The notes under the pieces are model-generated. The model worked only from the letters and a program-made list of their open reading frames with translations. It was not told where the DNA came from and searched no databases. A stretch of DNA of 64,000 nucleotides from UKL13-3 sp044353855 (GTDB lineage: Bacteria; Bacteroidota; Bacteroidia; UKL13-3): NCBI GenBank assembly GCA_044353855.1, contig JBILBF010000004.1:62001-126000 (forward strand). The letters run 5' to 3'. Positions within the stretch are counted from its first letter, which is position 1; every line of letters begins with the position of its first letter. Positions 44,358-54,500 of this stretch are shown piece after piece. Position numbers and translations under genes: made by a program.

Positions 44358-45629
44358 TTAATTTAATTTATTATTCGGTAGTTCAACACTTTTCAATAAT
44401 GCTTCTTTTTTGCCATTGTATGTTTTTTCAATGGGGTTTCTATCACGATTCAATTCATTAAAAACACCTTGATTTACTATTTCCCATATTGCATATTTGG
44501 CTTTACCATCAATGGTAAATAATCCAAAATGATTTTCGGATCCGTTCGGATTGTTAGCATCTTTCCACTTCTCATCAAATGCTTCGAAATAGAAACAAGT
44601 GATTTTTTCTTTGTTTGTCCATTCCCTTATCAATTGATAATACTTGGCTGCTTTATACTCATCGCAAGCTCTTGATCCATCTTTACCATATAATCCATCC
44701 GAACTACTTGCCCAACCTGTTTCGCCAATATGAATAGGTTTGCTTACACCAATAGATTTCATGTAATGAAGGACACTCAGGTATTGAGCTTTAGCATACT
44801 TTAATGAGCGCAACATTAATGAATCAATTTTTGCCTCCTGTGTTAAAGTCTTTTCATCATTCTTTAATCCCCAAAATACAGGATTGTAATGTGTGTCGTG
44901 CATAGGGTAGGTGTGAATAGAAATATAATCAACGGCTCTAATGAGTTTCTTTAAATCATCAACCTGATAAGAAGAATCACCACCGCCCCATGATGCGAAA
45001 TTATCAGAGGAGGTTATCCATAAATCTTTAAGTAAGCTATTTTCTTTTTTTAGTTTTTGTAAGTGGTTTACCCATTTCAAAATTATGGTTGGTGCAACAT
45101 AGTAGCTGGTAGCCCACTTTACCATCGCTTCATTGCCTACCGAAATTATTTTCACGATTTGTGGATACTGATTTGCCAATTCAACTGCTCGTTGAATCTC
45201 TGCTGCATTCGCTGTTTTATTTTCCTTTTCATGATTGGGCTTCTTATTCGTCCAAGCATTTTTACAATCGATCCAAACACCAAGCATCACATACATTTCA
45301 AAATTGGAGTTCTCTTTTTGTAACTCCGTTATGGCATGGAGTACATTTTTTATTTCTAAATATTGCGTATTATAAGTGCGAAGTATTTTAATGCCCATTG
45401 CACTTAGTATCCTCAAGTCTTCTTTAATTTGAGGTACGCTTGGCTGTGAATCACGGGTATGCTTGCGATAGCCTCCGTAGCAGATAGCTTGGTAGTTCGA
45501 ATCACCTAAAATTTGAGATGCCGTTTTAAACGGATTTGCCAACTCGTTTTTTGAATTTTGAAACCCACAAGCAGTTAGAATAATCGAGAAGAAGATTACA
45601 AGTTGATATATTATTCTAACCTTAAGCAT
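44358..45629 (-). CDS. GH17 family lipoprotein
   Basis: 423 residues with lipobox ILTAC (C21). GH17 catalytic residues E167 in ISVGNEAMVKW and E303 in IHIGETGWASSS. The sequence YGGYRKHTRDSQPSVPQIKEDL near the start parallels YSGFRNGQQPGGIVPSYDEI of the cytoplasmic enzyme at 38611, showing common origin. Likely anchored in the outer membrane or periplasm, cleaving beta-1,3-glucan oligomers before inner-membrane import. It is separated by 5 bp from the phosphorylase gene. Confidence 0.85.
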   Translation of the reverse strand: MLKVRIIYQLVIFFSIILTACGFQNSKNELANPFKTASQILGDSNYQAICYGGYRKHTRDSQPSVPQIKEDLRILSAMGIKILRTYNTQYLEIKNVLHAITELQKENSNFEMYVMLGVWIDCKNAWTNKKPNHEKENKTANAAEIQRAVELANQYPQIVKIISVGNEAMVKWATSYYVAPTIILKWVNHLQKLKKENSLLKDLWITSSDNFASWGGGDSSYQVDDLKKLIRAVDYISIHTYPMHDTHYNPVFWGLKNDEKTLTQEAKIDSLMLRSLKYAKAQYLSVLHYMKSIGVSKPIHIGETGWASSSDGLYGKDGSRACDEYKAAKYYQLIREWTNKEKITCFYFEAFDEKWKDANNPNGSENHFGLFTIDGKAKYAIWEIVNQGVFNELNRDRNPIEKTYNGKKEALLKSVELPNNKLN

Positions 45630-45634
45630 CCTGT

Positions 45635-48600
45635 TTATTTTAAAATGGATTCCTTAACGTACACTGTAATACTTGCTATTTCGCCAGTTCGGCTAAATAT
45701 TTGAGTACTAGTTTCTTTATCCAAGTATAGTGAATCATACTTACTCAATGTACCATCATTCTTTTCTATTTCAAGATGGTTTTCGGTTGATAAGCGGTAA
45801 ATAACTGGAACTTGGCAAACGGTAAAACAAAGCGAGCCTATAGCCGGAGCAAATGTTTTATGCTCTTTGTTTACGGTAACATAATGAAACATGCGATCTT
45901 GTTTGGTGAACTCATCTTTTCGCAATAAACATGGGTTGAAATATAGGCAACCGTTGGAAACAAAAACACCCAATTCGCCAAATCTACTGAGAATATCTTC
46001 CTTTACTTGGCCAGTCATACCTGGTTGTTGCGCTCCTTTATTGGCTGGCGTATGTGAGTATGGATCGGTAGGGAAGGCTCCATACAGTGATGGTGATTTA
46101 TGCACGCCCACTCCTGCATTTATCTCGTAATAATGCTCCAAGAGTTTGCCAATCACCTCCGTGCTTTCTTCTTTTTCTATAGCTTGTAAACACACTTCTT
46201 GCACAGCCAATTGCAGTTTAGAAACCATGTGCCAATAGATAGAACCGAGGCCTTCATATCCATAAAATGTACCCGAACGGCCCGTAAATGATTTGTGATT
46301 AAATACTGCCTCAAATGTGTCAAGTAAGGTTTTCTTTTCCTTTTGGATAAATGGACCATACTTAGAGTCTTCCAATTGTGTGATGGCGTTACTCAAATCG
46401 GCTGCATTTTTAAAGTTGCCGTTAAAATGATATTCCCCTTTTATGTCTTTCTCCACAATGGATCTATCACCATCGGCAAGCATCATTGTGATGAGTGTTG
46501 ATTTTATAATTGCTTCTAGGGGTATTTTATTCTTCTCTAAAAACCTAGGTAAAGGTTTGTTAGGGTAAAGCAAGTAGCTATACTGGTCTGGACGGAACAG
46601 ATCGCTATGCTTCATGCTATCCAATAATTTGATGGCGTCTTTAGGAGATAAATATCCTGAACTCAAAACAGCAACTTGGCCTTCCAGCATTTCATTTAGG
46701 TAAGAAATGGAAATTTCTTTGTTGTTATGTATGCTCATCAAATTGTAAGAGTGATACATATTGTCATCACGCTTATTGGCTTTGATTGTATGTTCTATAA
46801 ATGTCAAACTTACTTTAACAAAATCTTTCAATCTGCGGTAAGAAATGGTTCTTTTTTCGCCCCAAAAAGTTTGTTTATAAATATGTTCTCTGTAATTGCT
46901 TCCGGCTTCACCAAGGTTATCAAGTATTTCTTTTCGTTGAGCATCACTGAAATCATTTTCTAACAACGTTGCATGTTCATCAAAGGTAGTTTGAACCTTT
47001 TTAAAAAATATGATTAACTCATTCGATAACTCTATACGTTCTTCATTGGTTTGTTCAATTAGCTTTTCAAAAAATACCAAAAACCGATGGAGGTAGTAGA
47101 GTGTTACCATTGAAACCCCATTCCCTACGAGCGCATTGTTTGCATCGTTCCATTCGGGGCGTTGGGTATTCATCCAAATTCCGCCACCAGGAATAAAATT
47201 GGAGAGTTTAGATAAAACGGTAGCCAATATTTTCTCGATAAAATTTACAGTATAAATTTTATCATTCTGAGCGGGTAATAGAGCAGCGTCAGACCCAATT
47301 ATCAGTCTATTTTTTCTGATTTTCGAATCCAACTCGTGGTTAAATTCTATGGTGTCTTTTGCGTTTTTTAGAATGTCTTTGTACTTTTTTATTTTATAAG
47401 GAACGTTGGCATAAACAAACAGGTTTTTGTTAAACTGACTACTCAGATAACCTGGATAATATTTCTCATTTAGTTCTAATAGTTTGAGGAGGTAAATAAT
47501 TTGATGATCTCCCCAATAACCGATATACGACCATGGGTTATCTGGTTCAACTGTTTCCCAATCAAAGCCATCCTTGGTTAATCGGTAAGGGTTGTATCCT
47601 TCGAAAGTGGTAGCATTTAAAAACCTGTGAATCATACTGCGCGTGTATACCGGGAATGAAATTGCCAAGGCTTCCCAATTTTGAAAAATGTCTCTCCAGT
47701 TGCCTTCGTAATCTAGGATTTTTGAATGGTCTATTGCACTTCTTGTATTAATAGAAAATTTATTCCAAGGTCTGCTTGGATCTCCATGTCTTCTGCTAAA
47801 TTTGAGAGGCATATATTCTGTGCAGAGTCTCTTGAAATTTTTATCATCACTTTGGGATATTATTTTCTCTAACTCAAAAACAGTGAAAGTCTCATTCAAA
47901 CTTTCTAATAACTTTTTGTGCTTTTCGACTACCTTTTTATTTGCATCATTAAGGTGTTTTACCAAATCCCATTTTTCAATTTGGTAGTTAAAATCAAAAA
48001 TGCCACCGCGCATAATGTTGAAGAGGGTATTGGAAAAATGTCGGGTATCTCTAAAAACATCGGCAGATAGTTGTATGCCATCAGATGATGCATTAAGTTC
48101 AATTAATCGCTTCGATCCAAGTTCGATGTCTTCTATTACTTGCTTTTCGAGATTTTTGTTTGTTTTAATTTCATTGATAAGTGCCACAACATTTGCCTGG
48201 CTCTGATTGACATCGGCTATTATAATCCAGCTTTTTTTAGATGTAGGGGATAAGGTAATTTTTTTGTTAATGAAATAGGCTCCCTTTTCTGCTTTTACAT
48301 CTTCTTCTTGAACTAAATCTTGTCTTTTTCTAAATGCATCAAGTTGCAAGGAAGAAACCAAGTATAGAGGCTTATCAAGTCCAATAGACCAAGCTATATT
48401 AGCTTTAAGAGCTTCACTAGGCTCTGCCTTATCAACTATGATTGCGCTTAGGGCAAATATACCCATTCCCGAATCTTTGTCTAGTTCATTGCGCTTGTAG
48501 GCATCAACAAGAATGCTAGTAGCATTTTGCAAGTCACTGCTAACACCATCAGGCATGATGTTTTGTATACCATCTAGTATATTGATTTGGAGTTCCTTTT

Positions 48601-49087
48601 GGCTATTATTTTCCAACGAAGATTTACGCACAAACCCGTATATATTGCTTGAGTTCCACTCGTATCTGAATGTAAGGGCAAAGTTGTGATTGATTTCTTC
48701 GAAAATAATTTTGTTCCCTATTGCGTTCTTATAAAGGTTTCTGGAGGTTTGATATAAATTATTGTTTCGTTCGGAAAATGGCTCCCATATAAAGGTCTCC
48801 CCATCTTTAATTATCTGAAATATTGATTTAGACCCAGTATTATCATACGATTCAGTGATTTTATCTGCTGTATAATAAGGGAATAAAGCATATTCGGCAT
48901 TCTTTCGGCCAGCAGAAATACCTCCGTTGCTTGATATAAACAACCAATGATGAGAATCACTCACGACACTCATAAAAAATGGAAGCATTTTTTCTTGGTT
49001 TGAAATACAAAAGAAATTTTCTCCTTCTATTTTCAACCTCTTTATTTCTGCTGCAGATTCTTGTTTGACTTGTTTTTGTACCGACAT
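45635..49087 (-). CDS. GH149-like beta-1,3-glucan phosphorylase
   Basis: 1150 residues, cytoplasmic, no signal. Size and motifs fit GH149, the beta-1,3-oligoglucan phosphorylases related to GH94: FISSNGGISAGRKNAEYALF near 50-69, SRRHGDPSRPWNKF at 431-444, NWRDIFQNWEALAISFP at 463-479, YWGDHQIIYLL at 524-534 and RPEWNDANNALVG at 643-655, where D648 occupies the general-acid position seen in GH94-like enzymes. It would release glucose 1-phosphate from imported oligosaccharides, saving ATP. GH161 is the main alternative; length and bacteroidotal context favour GH149. It starts 125 bp from the GH16 gene, the largest gap in the operon, where a second promoter is possible. Confidence 0.78.
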   Translation of the reverse strand: MSVQKQVKQESAAEIKRLKIEGENFFCISNQEKMLPFFMSVVSDSHHWLFISSNGGISAGRKNAEYALFPYYTADKITESYDNTGSKSIFQIIKDGETFIWEPFSERNNNLYQTSRNLYKNAIGNKIIFEEINHNFALTFRYEWNSSNIYGFVRKSSLENNSQKELQINILDGIQNIMPDGVSSDLQNATSILVDAYKRNELDKDSGMGIFALSAIIVDKAEPSEALKANIAWSIGLDKPLYLVSSLQLDAFRKRQDLVQEEDVKAEKGAYFINKKITLSPTSKKSWIIIADVNQSQANVVALINEIKTNKNLEKQVIEDIELGSKRLIELNASSDGIQLSADVFRDTRHFSNTLFNIMRGGIFDFNYQIEKWDLVKHLNDANKKVVEKHKKLLESLNETFTVFELEKIISQSDDKNFKRLCTEYMPLKFSRRHGDPSRPWNKFSINTRSAIDHSKILDYEGNWRDIFQNWEALAISFPVYTRSMIHRFLNATTFEGYNPYRLTKDGFDWETVEPDNPWSYIGYWGDHQIIYLLKLLELNEKYYPGYLSSQFNKNLFVYANVPYKIKKYKDILKNAKDTIEFNHELDSKIRKNRLIIGSDAALLPAQNDKIYTVNFIEKILATVLSKLSNFIPGGGIWMNTQRPEWNDANNALVGNGVSMVTLYYLHRFLVFFEKLIEQTNEERIELSNELIIFFKKVQTTFDEHATLLENDFSDAQRKEILDNLGEAGSNYREHIYKQTFWGEKRTISYRRLKDFVKVSLTFIEHTIKANKRDDNMYHSYNLMSIHNNKEISISYLNEMLEGQVAVLSSGYLSPKDAIKLLDSMKHSDLFRPDQYSYLLYPNKPLPRFLEKNKIPLEAIIKSTLITMMLADGDRSIVEKDIKGEYHFNGNFKNAADLSNAITQLEDSKYGPFIQKEKKTLLDTFEAVFNHKSFTGRSGTFYGYEGLGSIYWHMVSKLQLAVQEVCLQAIEKEESTEVIGKLLEHYYEINAGVGVHKSPSLYGAFPTDPYSHTPANKGAQQPGMTGQVKEDILSRFGELGVFVSNGCLYFNPCLLRKDEFTKQDRMFHYVTVNKEHKTFAPAIGSLCFTVCQVPVIYRLSTENHLEIEKNDGTLSKYDSLYLDKETSTQIFSRTGEIASITVYVKESILK

Positions 49088-49212
49088 TTCTTTGTAAGTA
49101 TATACTAATTTTTTTTAAATAGTAATAATCTGATTCCTTCAGAATGGATCTCTCATGAATTAGAGTATTCAGCTGTTATTTGAGCAAAATTGGGTTAGTT
49201 ATTGAAGCAGGT
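49088..49212 (-). promoter_or_regulatory. Gap with AGTATATACT palindrome, possible internal promoter or operator
   Basis: The 125-bp gap upstream of the phosphorylase gene contains AGTATATACT at 49097-49106, only 10 bp from the start, whose half-site resembles AAGTA/TACTT of the operator candidate at 37812. Weak evidence. Confidence 0.25.
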
Positions 49213-50028
49213 TTACTCTCCCTTATAAACTCTTACATAATCAATTGTCATAGCACCCGGAAATGGGGTGTAGTCGTTAGGAGGGCCTACAAAATTACCA
49301 CCAACGGCAATATTCAATATGATAAAAAATGGTTGGTTCAATACCCAAGGTCCTGTTGCATCAGCTGGTGTGATTCGCTTGTACAGATAATCATTCACAA
49401 AGAAATCAATTTTGGATTCACTCCATTCTACTGCATACACATTAAAATTGTTATCGAATCTATCATTCTGAAGTGTATAAGATGAAGATATTGCTTGCCC
49501 TCCAGAATAACCTGGTCCATGAATAGAACCATATGTTGTATTTGAAAATTTTCCCTTTTGCTCCATTATATCAATTTCCCCACACTGCGGCCACCCAACA
49601 CTACTAATATTACTACCCAACATCCAGAATGCAGGCCAAATACCCGAACCCGTTGGTGTTTTAATCCGCGCTTCTATTTTGCCATATTTTTGAGAAAACA
49701 AGCCTTCTGTTTTGATGCGAGCCGATGTGTAACTTCCTGTACTACTTTTTAAAGCAGTAATAACCAGACTTCCTTTCCCATCCAAGGAAACATTTTTAGG
49801 GTTTTGAGTATAGGATTGAAGTTCGTTGTTTCCCCAACCGTTTTGACCGGTACCTAAGTCATAATTCCATTTTGCAGCATTGGGAGCAATGCCTGAATCA
49901 CCTTCAAACTCATCACTCCATACCAATTGGAAGTTTCTGTCTGGCAAGGTTTGTATGGGTTCTACCTCACAGCCTGCCATCATGACAACAGCAGTTGCCA
50001 TTAGTATTATTTTATTTGAATTGTTCAT
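49213..50028 (-). CDS. GH16 family endo-beta-1,3-glucanase (laminarinase), lipoprotein
   Basis: 271 residues with lipobox MMAGC (C20). LVWSDEFEGDSG, WNYDLGTGQNGWGNNELQSY, and the catalytic motif EIDIME with nucleophile E151, D153 and acid/base E156, then GSIHGPGYSGG. This is the GH16 laminarinase pattern, including the WGNNELQ-type loop. It would cut beta-1,3-glucan chains at the cell surface to oligosaccharides. It is 38 bp downstream of the binding lipoprotein gene. Confidence 0.92.
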   Translation of the reverse strand: MNNSNKIILMATAVVMMAGCEVEPIQTLPDRNFQLVWSDEFEGDSGIAPNAAKWNYDLGTGQNGWGNNELQSYTQNPKNVSLDGKGSLVITALKSSTGSYTSARIKTEGLFSQKYGKIEARIKTPTGSGIWPAFWMLGSNISSVGWPQCGEIDIMEQKGKFSNTTYGSIHGPGYSGGQAISSSYTLQNDRFDNNFNVYAVEWSESKIDFFVNDYLYKRITPADATGPWVLNQPFFIILNIAVGGNFVGPPNDYTPFPGAMTIDYVRVYKGE

Positions 50029-50066
50029 TGATTTAATTATTAAACAGATTGGTGTTGCTCAGTTTT

Positions 50067-51476
50067 TTATTTGTAGAAATAAATATTATCCAGTATAAAA
50101 CTAGGACCACCCGTAAGAATGATGGCTCCCAAGTTGTTCTTTTGGTTTTGAATGGATCCAGTAAGAGGTATATCAAAAGACTTCCACACTCCTGCTTGAA
50201 ACCCTGATAAATTGGTTCTTAAATCTCTATCATCTCCCAGAGGATTGCCTGTATTCACATCGGTATTAATTGTTTTATCTGCACCAATATCTCTAATTTG
50301 AATTCCAATTGAGGTTGAAGCATTTTCTACATAAGCATCAATATGCAAAAAGCCAAGGGTTGAAGCATCCACGGGGTTTTCGGTGAACATAATTCCTGTA
50401 TAGTTATTGTTGCTGTATTGTGCCACCTTGCCAGTGCGTGTGGTTAAAATTTCGGTTAATGTTGTAGAGCCTCCAAAATTTGGTGTAAAATTACTTGAGG
50501 TTGCATTGGTATATGGATCACTAAAAATTGACTTTACATCAGCTTGCGGTTTGGTGGGCGTTGGTGCGCTTGGCAAATCTCCTTTACAATCAATGGTGAG
50601 TTTTCCTTTTGCTTTAACACCATTTATAATTGCTGTAATTTCAGTTGTTCCTATTGCTAACACATTGACAATACCTTTATCATTAACGGCAGCTACGGAT
50701 GGATTGGAACTTATAAAATTATAATAGGCAGCCGTTGAAATTACCTTCACATCTTGACCATTTACAAGATTATAAATATGGCTTAACCCAGTTACGTTAA
50801 CAGTAGAGCCAATAAACGCTTTAACTGTTGTTGTTTGCCCATCCAATATGGTTGAACTTGGTTTGCCAACTGTCCCTAATTTTTCAAATTTTATTTCATC
50901 AAACCACAAGGCGTAACCTGAACCATTTGTTCCTTGAGTTCCTGCCGCAAACCAAAAAACGCCTCGCTCATTGACTAGTTTAGATGGATCAGGAATAGGA
51001 ATAATTACCTTAGACCAGCTGGTTCCCGCATTCACATTTTTGATTGAAGTATTGAATTTGTCGCCAAGGTAGTCTATCCCATATCCTACATCACCCAGCT
51101 TAATACCAGTTGATGCCTTGATATAAAAAGTAAGTGCATCAAATCCGGTAAGATCTCTACCTGCTCCATCAACTCTGAATATAGCTCCAGCGTATGTTCC
51201 TGTCGGATCAGTATTGTTGGGTACATCAATTCGGATGGAAGCATTGCTTTCGAAACCTTCCTTAATGTCCACTGAAAATACATCTGGTTTTGCATCTTCA
51301 AATGGAAAATAAAAATTGGAACCCAAACCAATAAAATTATCGGTAAAAATTTCAGCTGTTGCCGAAAATTTAGGCAATACGGCATCATCAGACAACTCTC
51401 TTTTACATCCCCATTGAACAATAAAAAATGTAGATAAGACACTGATGATTATGGTTTTTTTACTTAAATTATTCAT
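50067..51476 (-). CDS. Surface glycan-binding lipoprotein
   Basis: 469 residues with lipobox VQWGC (C24). Domain order: an N-terminal beta-sandwich (about 45-200, FYFPFEDAKPDVFSVDIKEG, LWFDEIKFEK), a bacterial Ig-like (Big_2) domain (about 210-298, SSNPSVAAVNDKGIVNVLAIG), and a C-terminal module starting PTKPQADVKSIFSDPYTN and ending SFILDNIYFYK. The last module is homologous to the tandem modules of the T9SS protein at 35927. With no SusD gene in the locus this is the best candidate for the surface glucan receptor next to the barrel fusion encoded 32 bp upstream. Confidence 0.82.
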   Translation of the reverse strand: MNNLSKKTIIISVLSTFFIVQWGCKRELSDDAVLPKFSATAEIFTDNFIGLGSNFYFPFEDAKPDVFSVDIKEGFESNASIRIDVPNNTDPTGTYAGAIFRVDGAGRDLTGFDALTFYIKASTGIKLGDVGYGIDYLGDKFNTSIKNVNAGTSWSKVIIPIPDPSKLVNERGVFWFAAGTQGTNGSGYALWFDEIKFEKLGTVGKPSSTILDGQTTTVKAFIGSTVNVTGLSHIYNLVNGQDVKVISTAAYYNFISSNPSVAAVNDKGIVNVLAIGTTEITAIINGVKAKGKLTIDCKGDLPSAPTPTKPQADVKSIFSDPYTNATSSNFTPNFGGSTTLTEILTTRTGKVAQYSNNNYTGIMFTENPVDASTLGFLHIDAYVENASTSIGIQIRDIGADKTINTDVNTGNPLGDDRDLRTNLSGFQAGVWKSFDIPLTGSIQNQKNNLGAIILTGGPSFILDNIYFYK

Positions 51477-51508
51477 TTTTATGATTATTTAATAAGTATT
51501 GAATTGTA

Positions 51509-54500
51509 TTAATTATTGATATTAATCTGAACGTAGGTTCTTATCTCCCACTCGTTGCCATTGGGGAATCCAAGTGCATTGGGATCTGGAACAACTTGTC
51601 CTGAAATGTTTAATTTAGTAGTTGGTGAGTACCTGTTGGAGTATTGATTAAGCGTACGGTAAGTTGTACGGAAACCTATTTTGGTTCCAGGTAACATGAA
51701 CCAGTCAGGTTTGCTTATTTCTATTGACCAATCGCCTATAAGCTGGAGTGGGAATGTTTGGTTAAAATCTCTGTGGTAATCAAAAGGACCCCAATCATCA
51801 ATTCTTGCAATGGTGGTTAACTTCATCTTTTTGTAAATTGTGCGAATGTCTATTCCATAACGATTGATGGTTCTGGTATCACTGCCATTGGCTTGTCCAT
51901 TTCCAACATACACGTTTCCGATAATGCCAAATTGGGGACTTATTTTTGATACCATTCGTGCATTCACTTCCCAAAGATCTTGAGCTGGTGCTGAACCTGG
52001 AAAAACAAAAGTAGTACGTCCATTTCCAAGGATACCAATAGCCGCATCTTGAATGGTTGGAAGGTGTCGATAAACAAATCCAGTACTCATGGCAAATTTA
52101 GCATCTTCCATTCGGTCGTTGTCCCATTCATACATCCAAGTTGCCGGAGTAGGATCAAAAGTAAGCAACAATTCACCGCCCATGGTTTCTCTATTTCCTC
52201 TTACTGAAAAAGGATCATCCAAGATGTTTCTCGGACGAGCAGGAGCTGGATAATTGGGTCCTATAGGACCAGCCAATGGTTTTTGATACAAAAAATTGGG
52301 AGCAATTTGAAATTTACCTACGTTGTAAGTAAATCCAGTAAGTGCATTGTACATATTGCCGCTTCCAATATCCTTCAATACCCATCCAGTAAAAGTTTTT
52401 GTTTGATCTACACCTCCGTTGGCAACCAGCCCCATATAGGATGCAAGGCCATACCACCTAATAGCTCCTGTGGAGTAAGTGAGTTTTACCTTTCCTCCAA
52501 AATTATCTGTACTTTTTATTTTATCTACATACACTGTATTGTTTTCCTCTAATTGAAAAGTTCTTCCGTTCAGTGGCTGACCTCCCCAAATTCCACCAAC
52601 ATCCACTGTGAGTTTTTCCATTTTTTTGCCAATAGCCAAGGTTAATCTTCTTGTTTTTGGCGTAGGAACGGCAAATGAACTTTGTAAATTAGTTCGCTGT
52701 ACAATATCCTCATGGAAAATACCAGTCACATCCAAGCCAGCCATGGTTTTGCTATACTTTGCCAAAAATGCAGGATTGGCACCCCACCATAATTCAGGAC
52801 CAAATGCAAATTTTAATCCTTTCAATTTTTTCTTTGCTTCCAATTCAAAACCAGCAGGTGCATTGCCATTATAAATGTCAATGTTTGGTCCGTAATTGGC
52901 TTCTGGATATAGCCCAAAAAAATCTCCTTCATACCCCCAATGATAATGACCTGTTCTATAAAAACCTGTTAATTTAAAATCTTTAGCATCCCAAACATAA
53001 TCAGCTCGGTACAACTGCACCCTATTATTGTCTGTGATTACCTGAGTTCCTGTTGGCGTAGAAACAGTCACTGGCCTTCCTCTGTTTTCATAAAAGATTT
53101 CATCAATTGGTTTTGTTGCAACATTCCCCAATATATTAAACTGAACATTGGCTTTCATATTGGGGGCAGGTCTGGCTGTTACACCAATATTAAAGGATTG
53201 CATATGATCAAATCCTTGTGCATTGGGATAGGTTGTGGTTGTTGGGCCTGCAGTGGCTGGGGTGGATATAAGGCTTCCACCAGTTTGGTATGTATTAAAA
53301 TTGGCTTGCAAATTACTCAAATACAATTTACCTCTATCTTTGGATTCCAACACCGCTTTATCGCCTCTTGCTCTGAGGGCAGCATCTGCAGCAGAAATAC
53401 TATTGAACGAAGCACTCATAGAAGCTGGAGTTCCGGCATATGGATTAAACTTGTGGACATTTTGCAATGCATAATAAGCTGCTCGTGGGTATAAATCATA
53501 ATTGCCACGCTCGTTTGTTTGACCTTTGGCACATATGCCAAACCACTCTTCGTTCATGTTGTTTTCGTCCTTCACAAAGTCATTGCTGTAACCTCCATTT
53601 GACCAAGATGCCGTCACATCATGTTCTTCTAAATTGATTGTTTGACCCGTTTTCCACCATCCATCACTAAATTGAAAGGTAAATCCACCTATACTGTTTT
53701 CATTTTTGCCCATGCCAGATGCATTGTCATATATCTCCCTCCAATTGCTCACCAATACCTTGGTTTGATATTCTTGATCTTCTTTATTGGCTATTGTATT
53801 ATAAGCATCCGAACCAAATTCTGTGAGGAGAACAGGCATGTTTAACTCCTTCTTAACTCGATCATATAAATCAGTAAATGTTAAACCACGGTAACAGTTA
53901 ATTCCAAGAATGTCTACATCCTTACATTCTTTCGCAATGATATCAGCAAACAATAAGTCGCCATTACAAATAGCCAATGGATGGTTTTTGTCTATCTCTT
54001 TTAATTCTTTTGCAGCCTCATTAAAAAGTCTGTATAAATAATAAGCATCTTTTGTTGAATTGCGATCGGCCAAGGGAATATTTTCTGTTTCTGCACCTCT
54101 CCAAAAAAGACCATAGTTGTTCTCATTCCCGAGCAAAAAAAGTAAGACCCCAGGCGTTTCTTTGTATTCGGTTGCCATCTCTTTGGTTTCCTTCAGTAAA
54201 ATTTCTCTTACTTTTGGATTCGAATAAACGGTGTTAGGTTCCCATTTACCGTCAATGGTTAAACCATAACGACCAAAGGAGTGATTGAGCATGGTATAAA
54301 TACCGTATTTTTCATAAATATATTTTACCCATTTAGCCGGAACGCCTGTATACTGTCTGATGGCATTCACTCCCATGTTTTTGAGCAATGACATTTCATT
54401 ATCCAAGGCTGAAATAATTACTTCATCCGATTGTTTCCATAAACTATAATTGTAGTTGGTTCCTATAGGAAAATAATCCCAATTCATTCCATTGATGAAT

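Noticed and set aside
45635..49087. Possibility of a GH94 cellobiose phosphorylase
   Set aside because: Length (1150) and motif order do not fit the about 800-residue GH94 enzymes; the beta-1,3-glucan context favours GH149.
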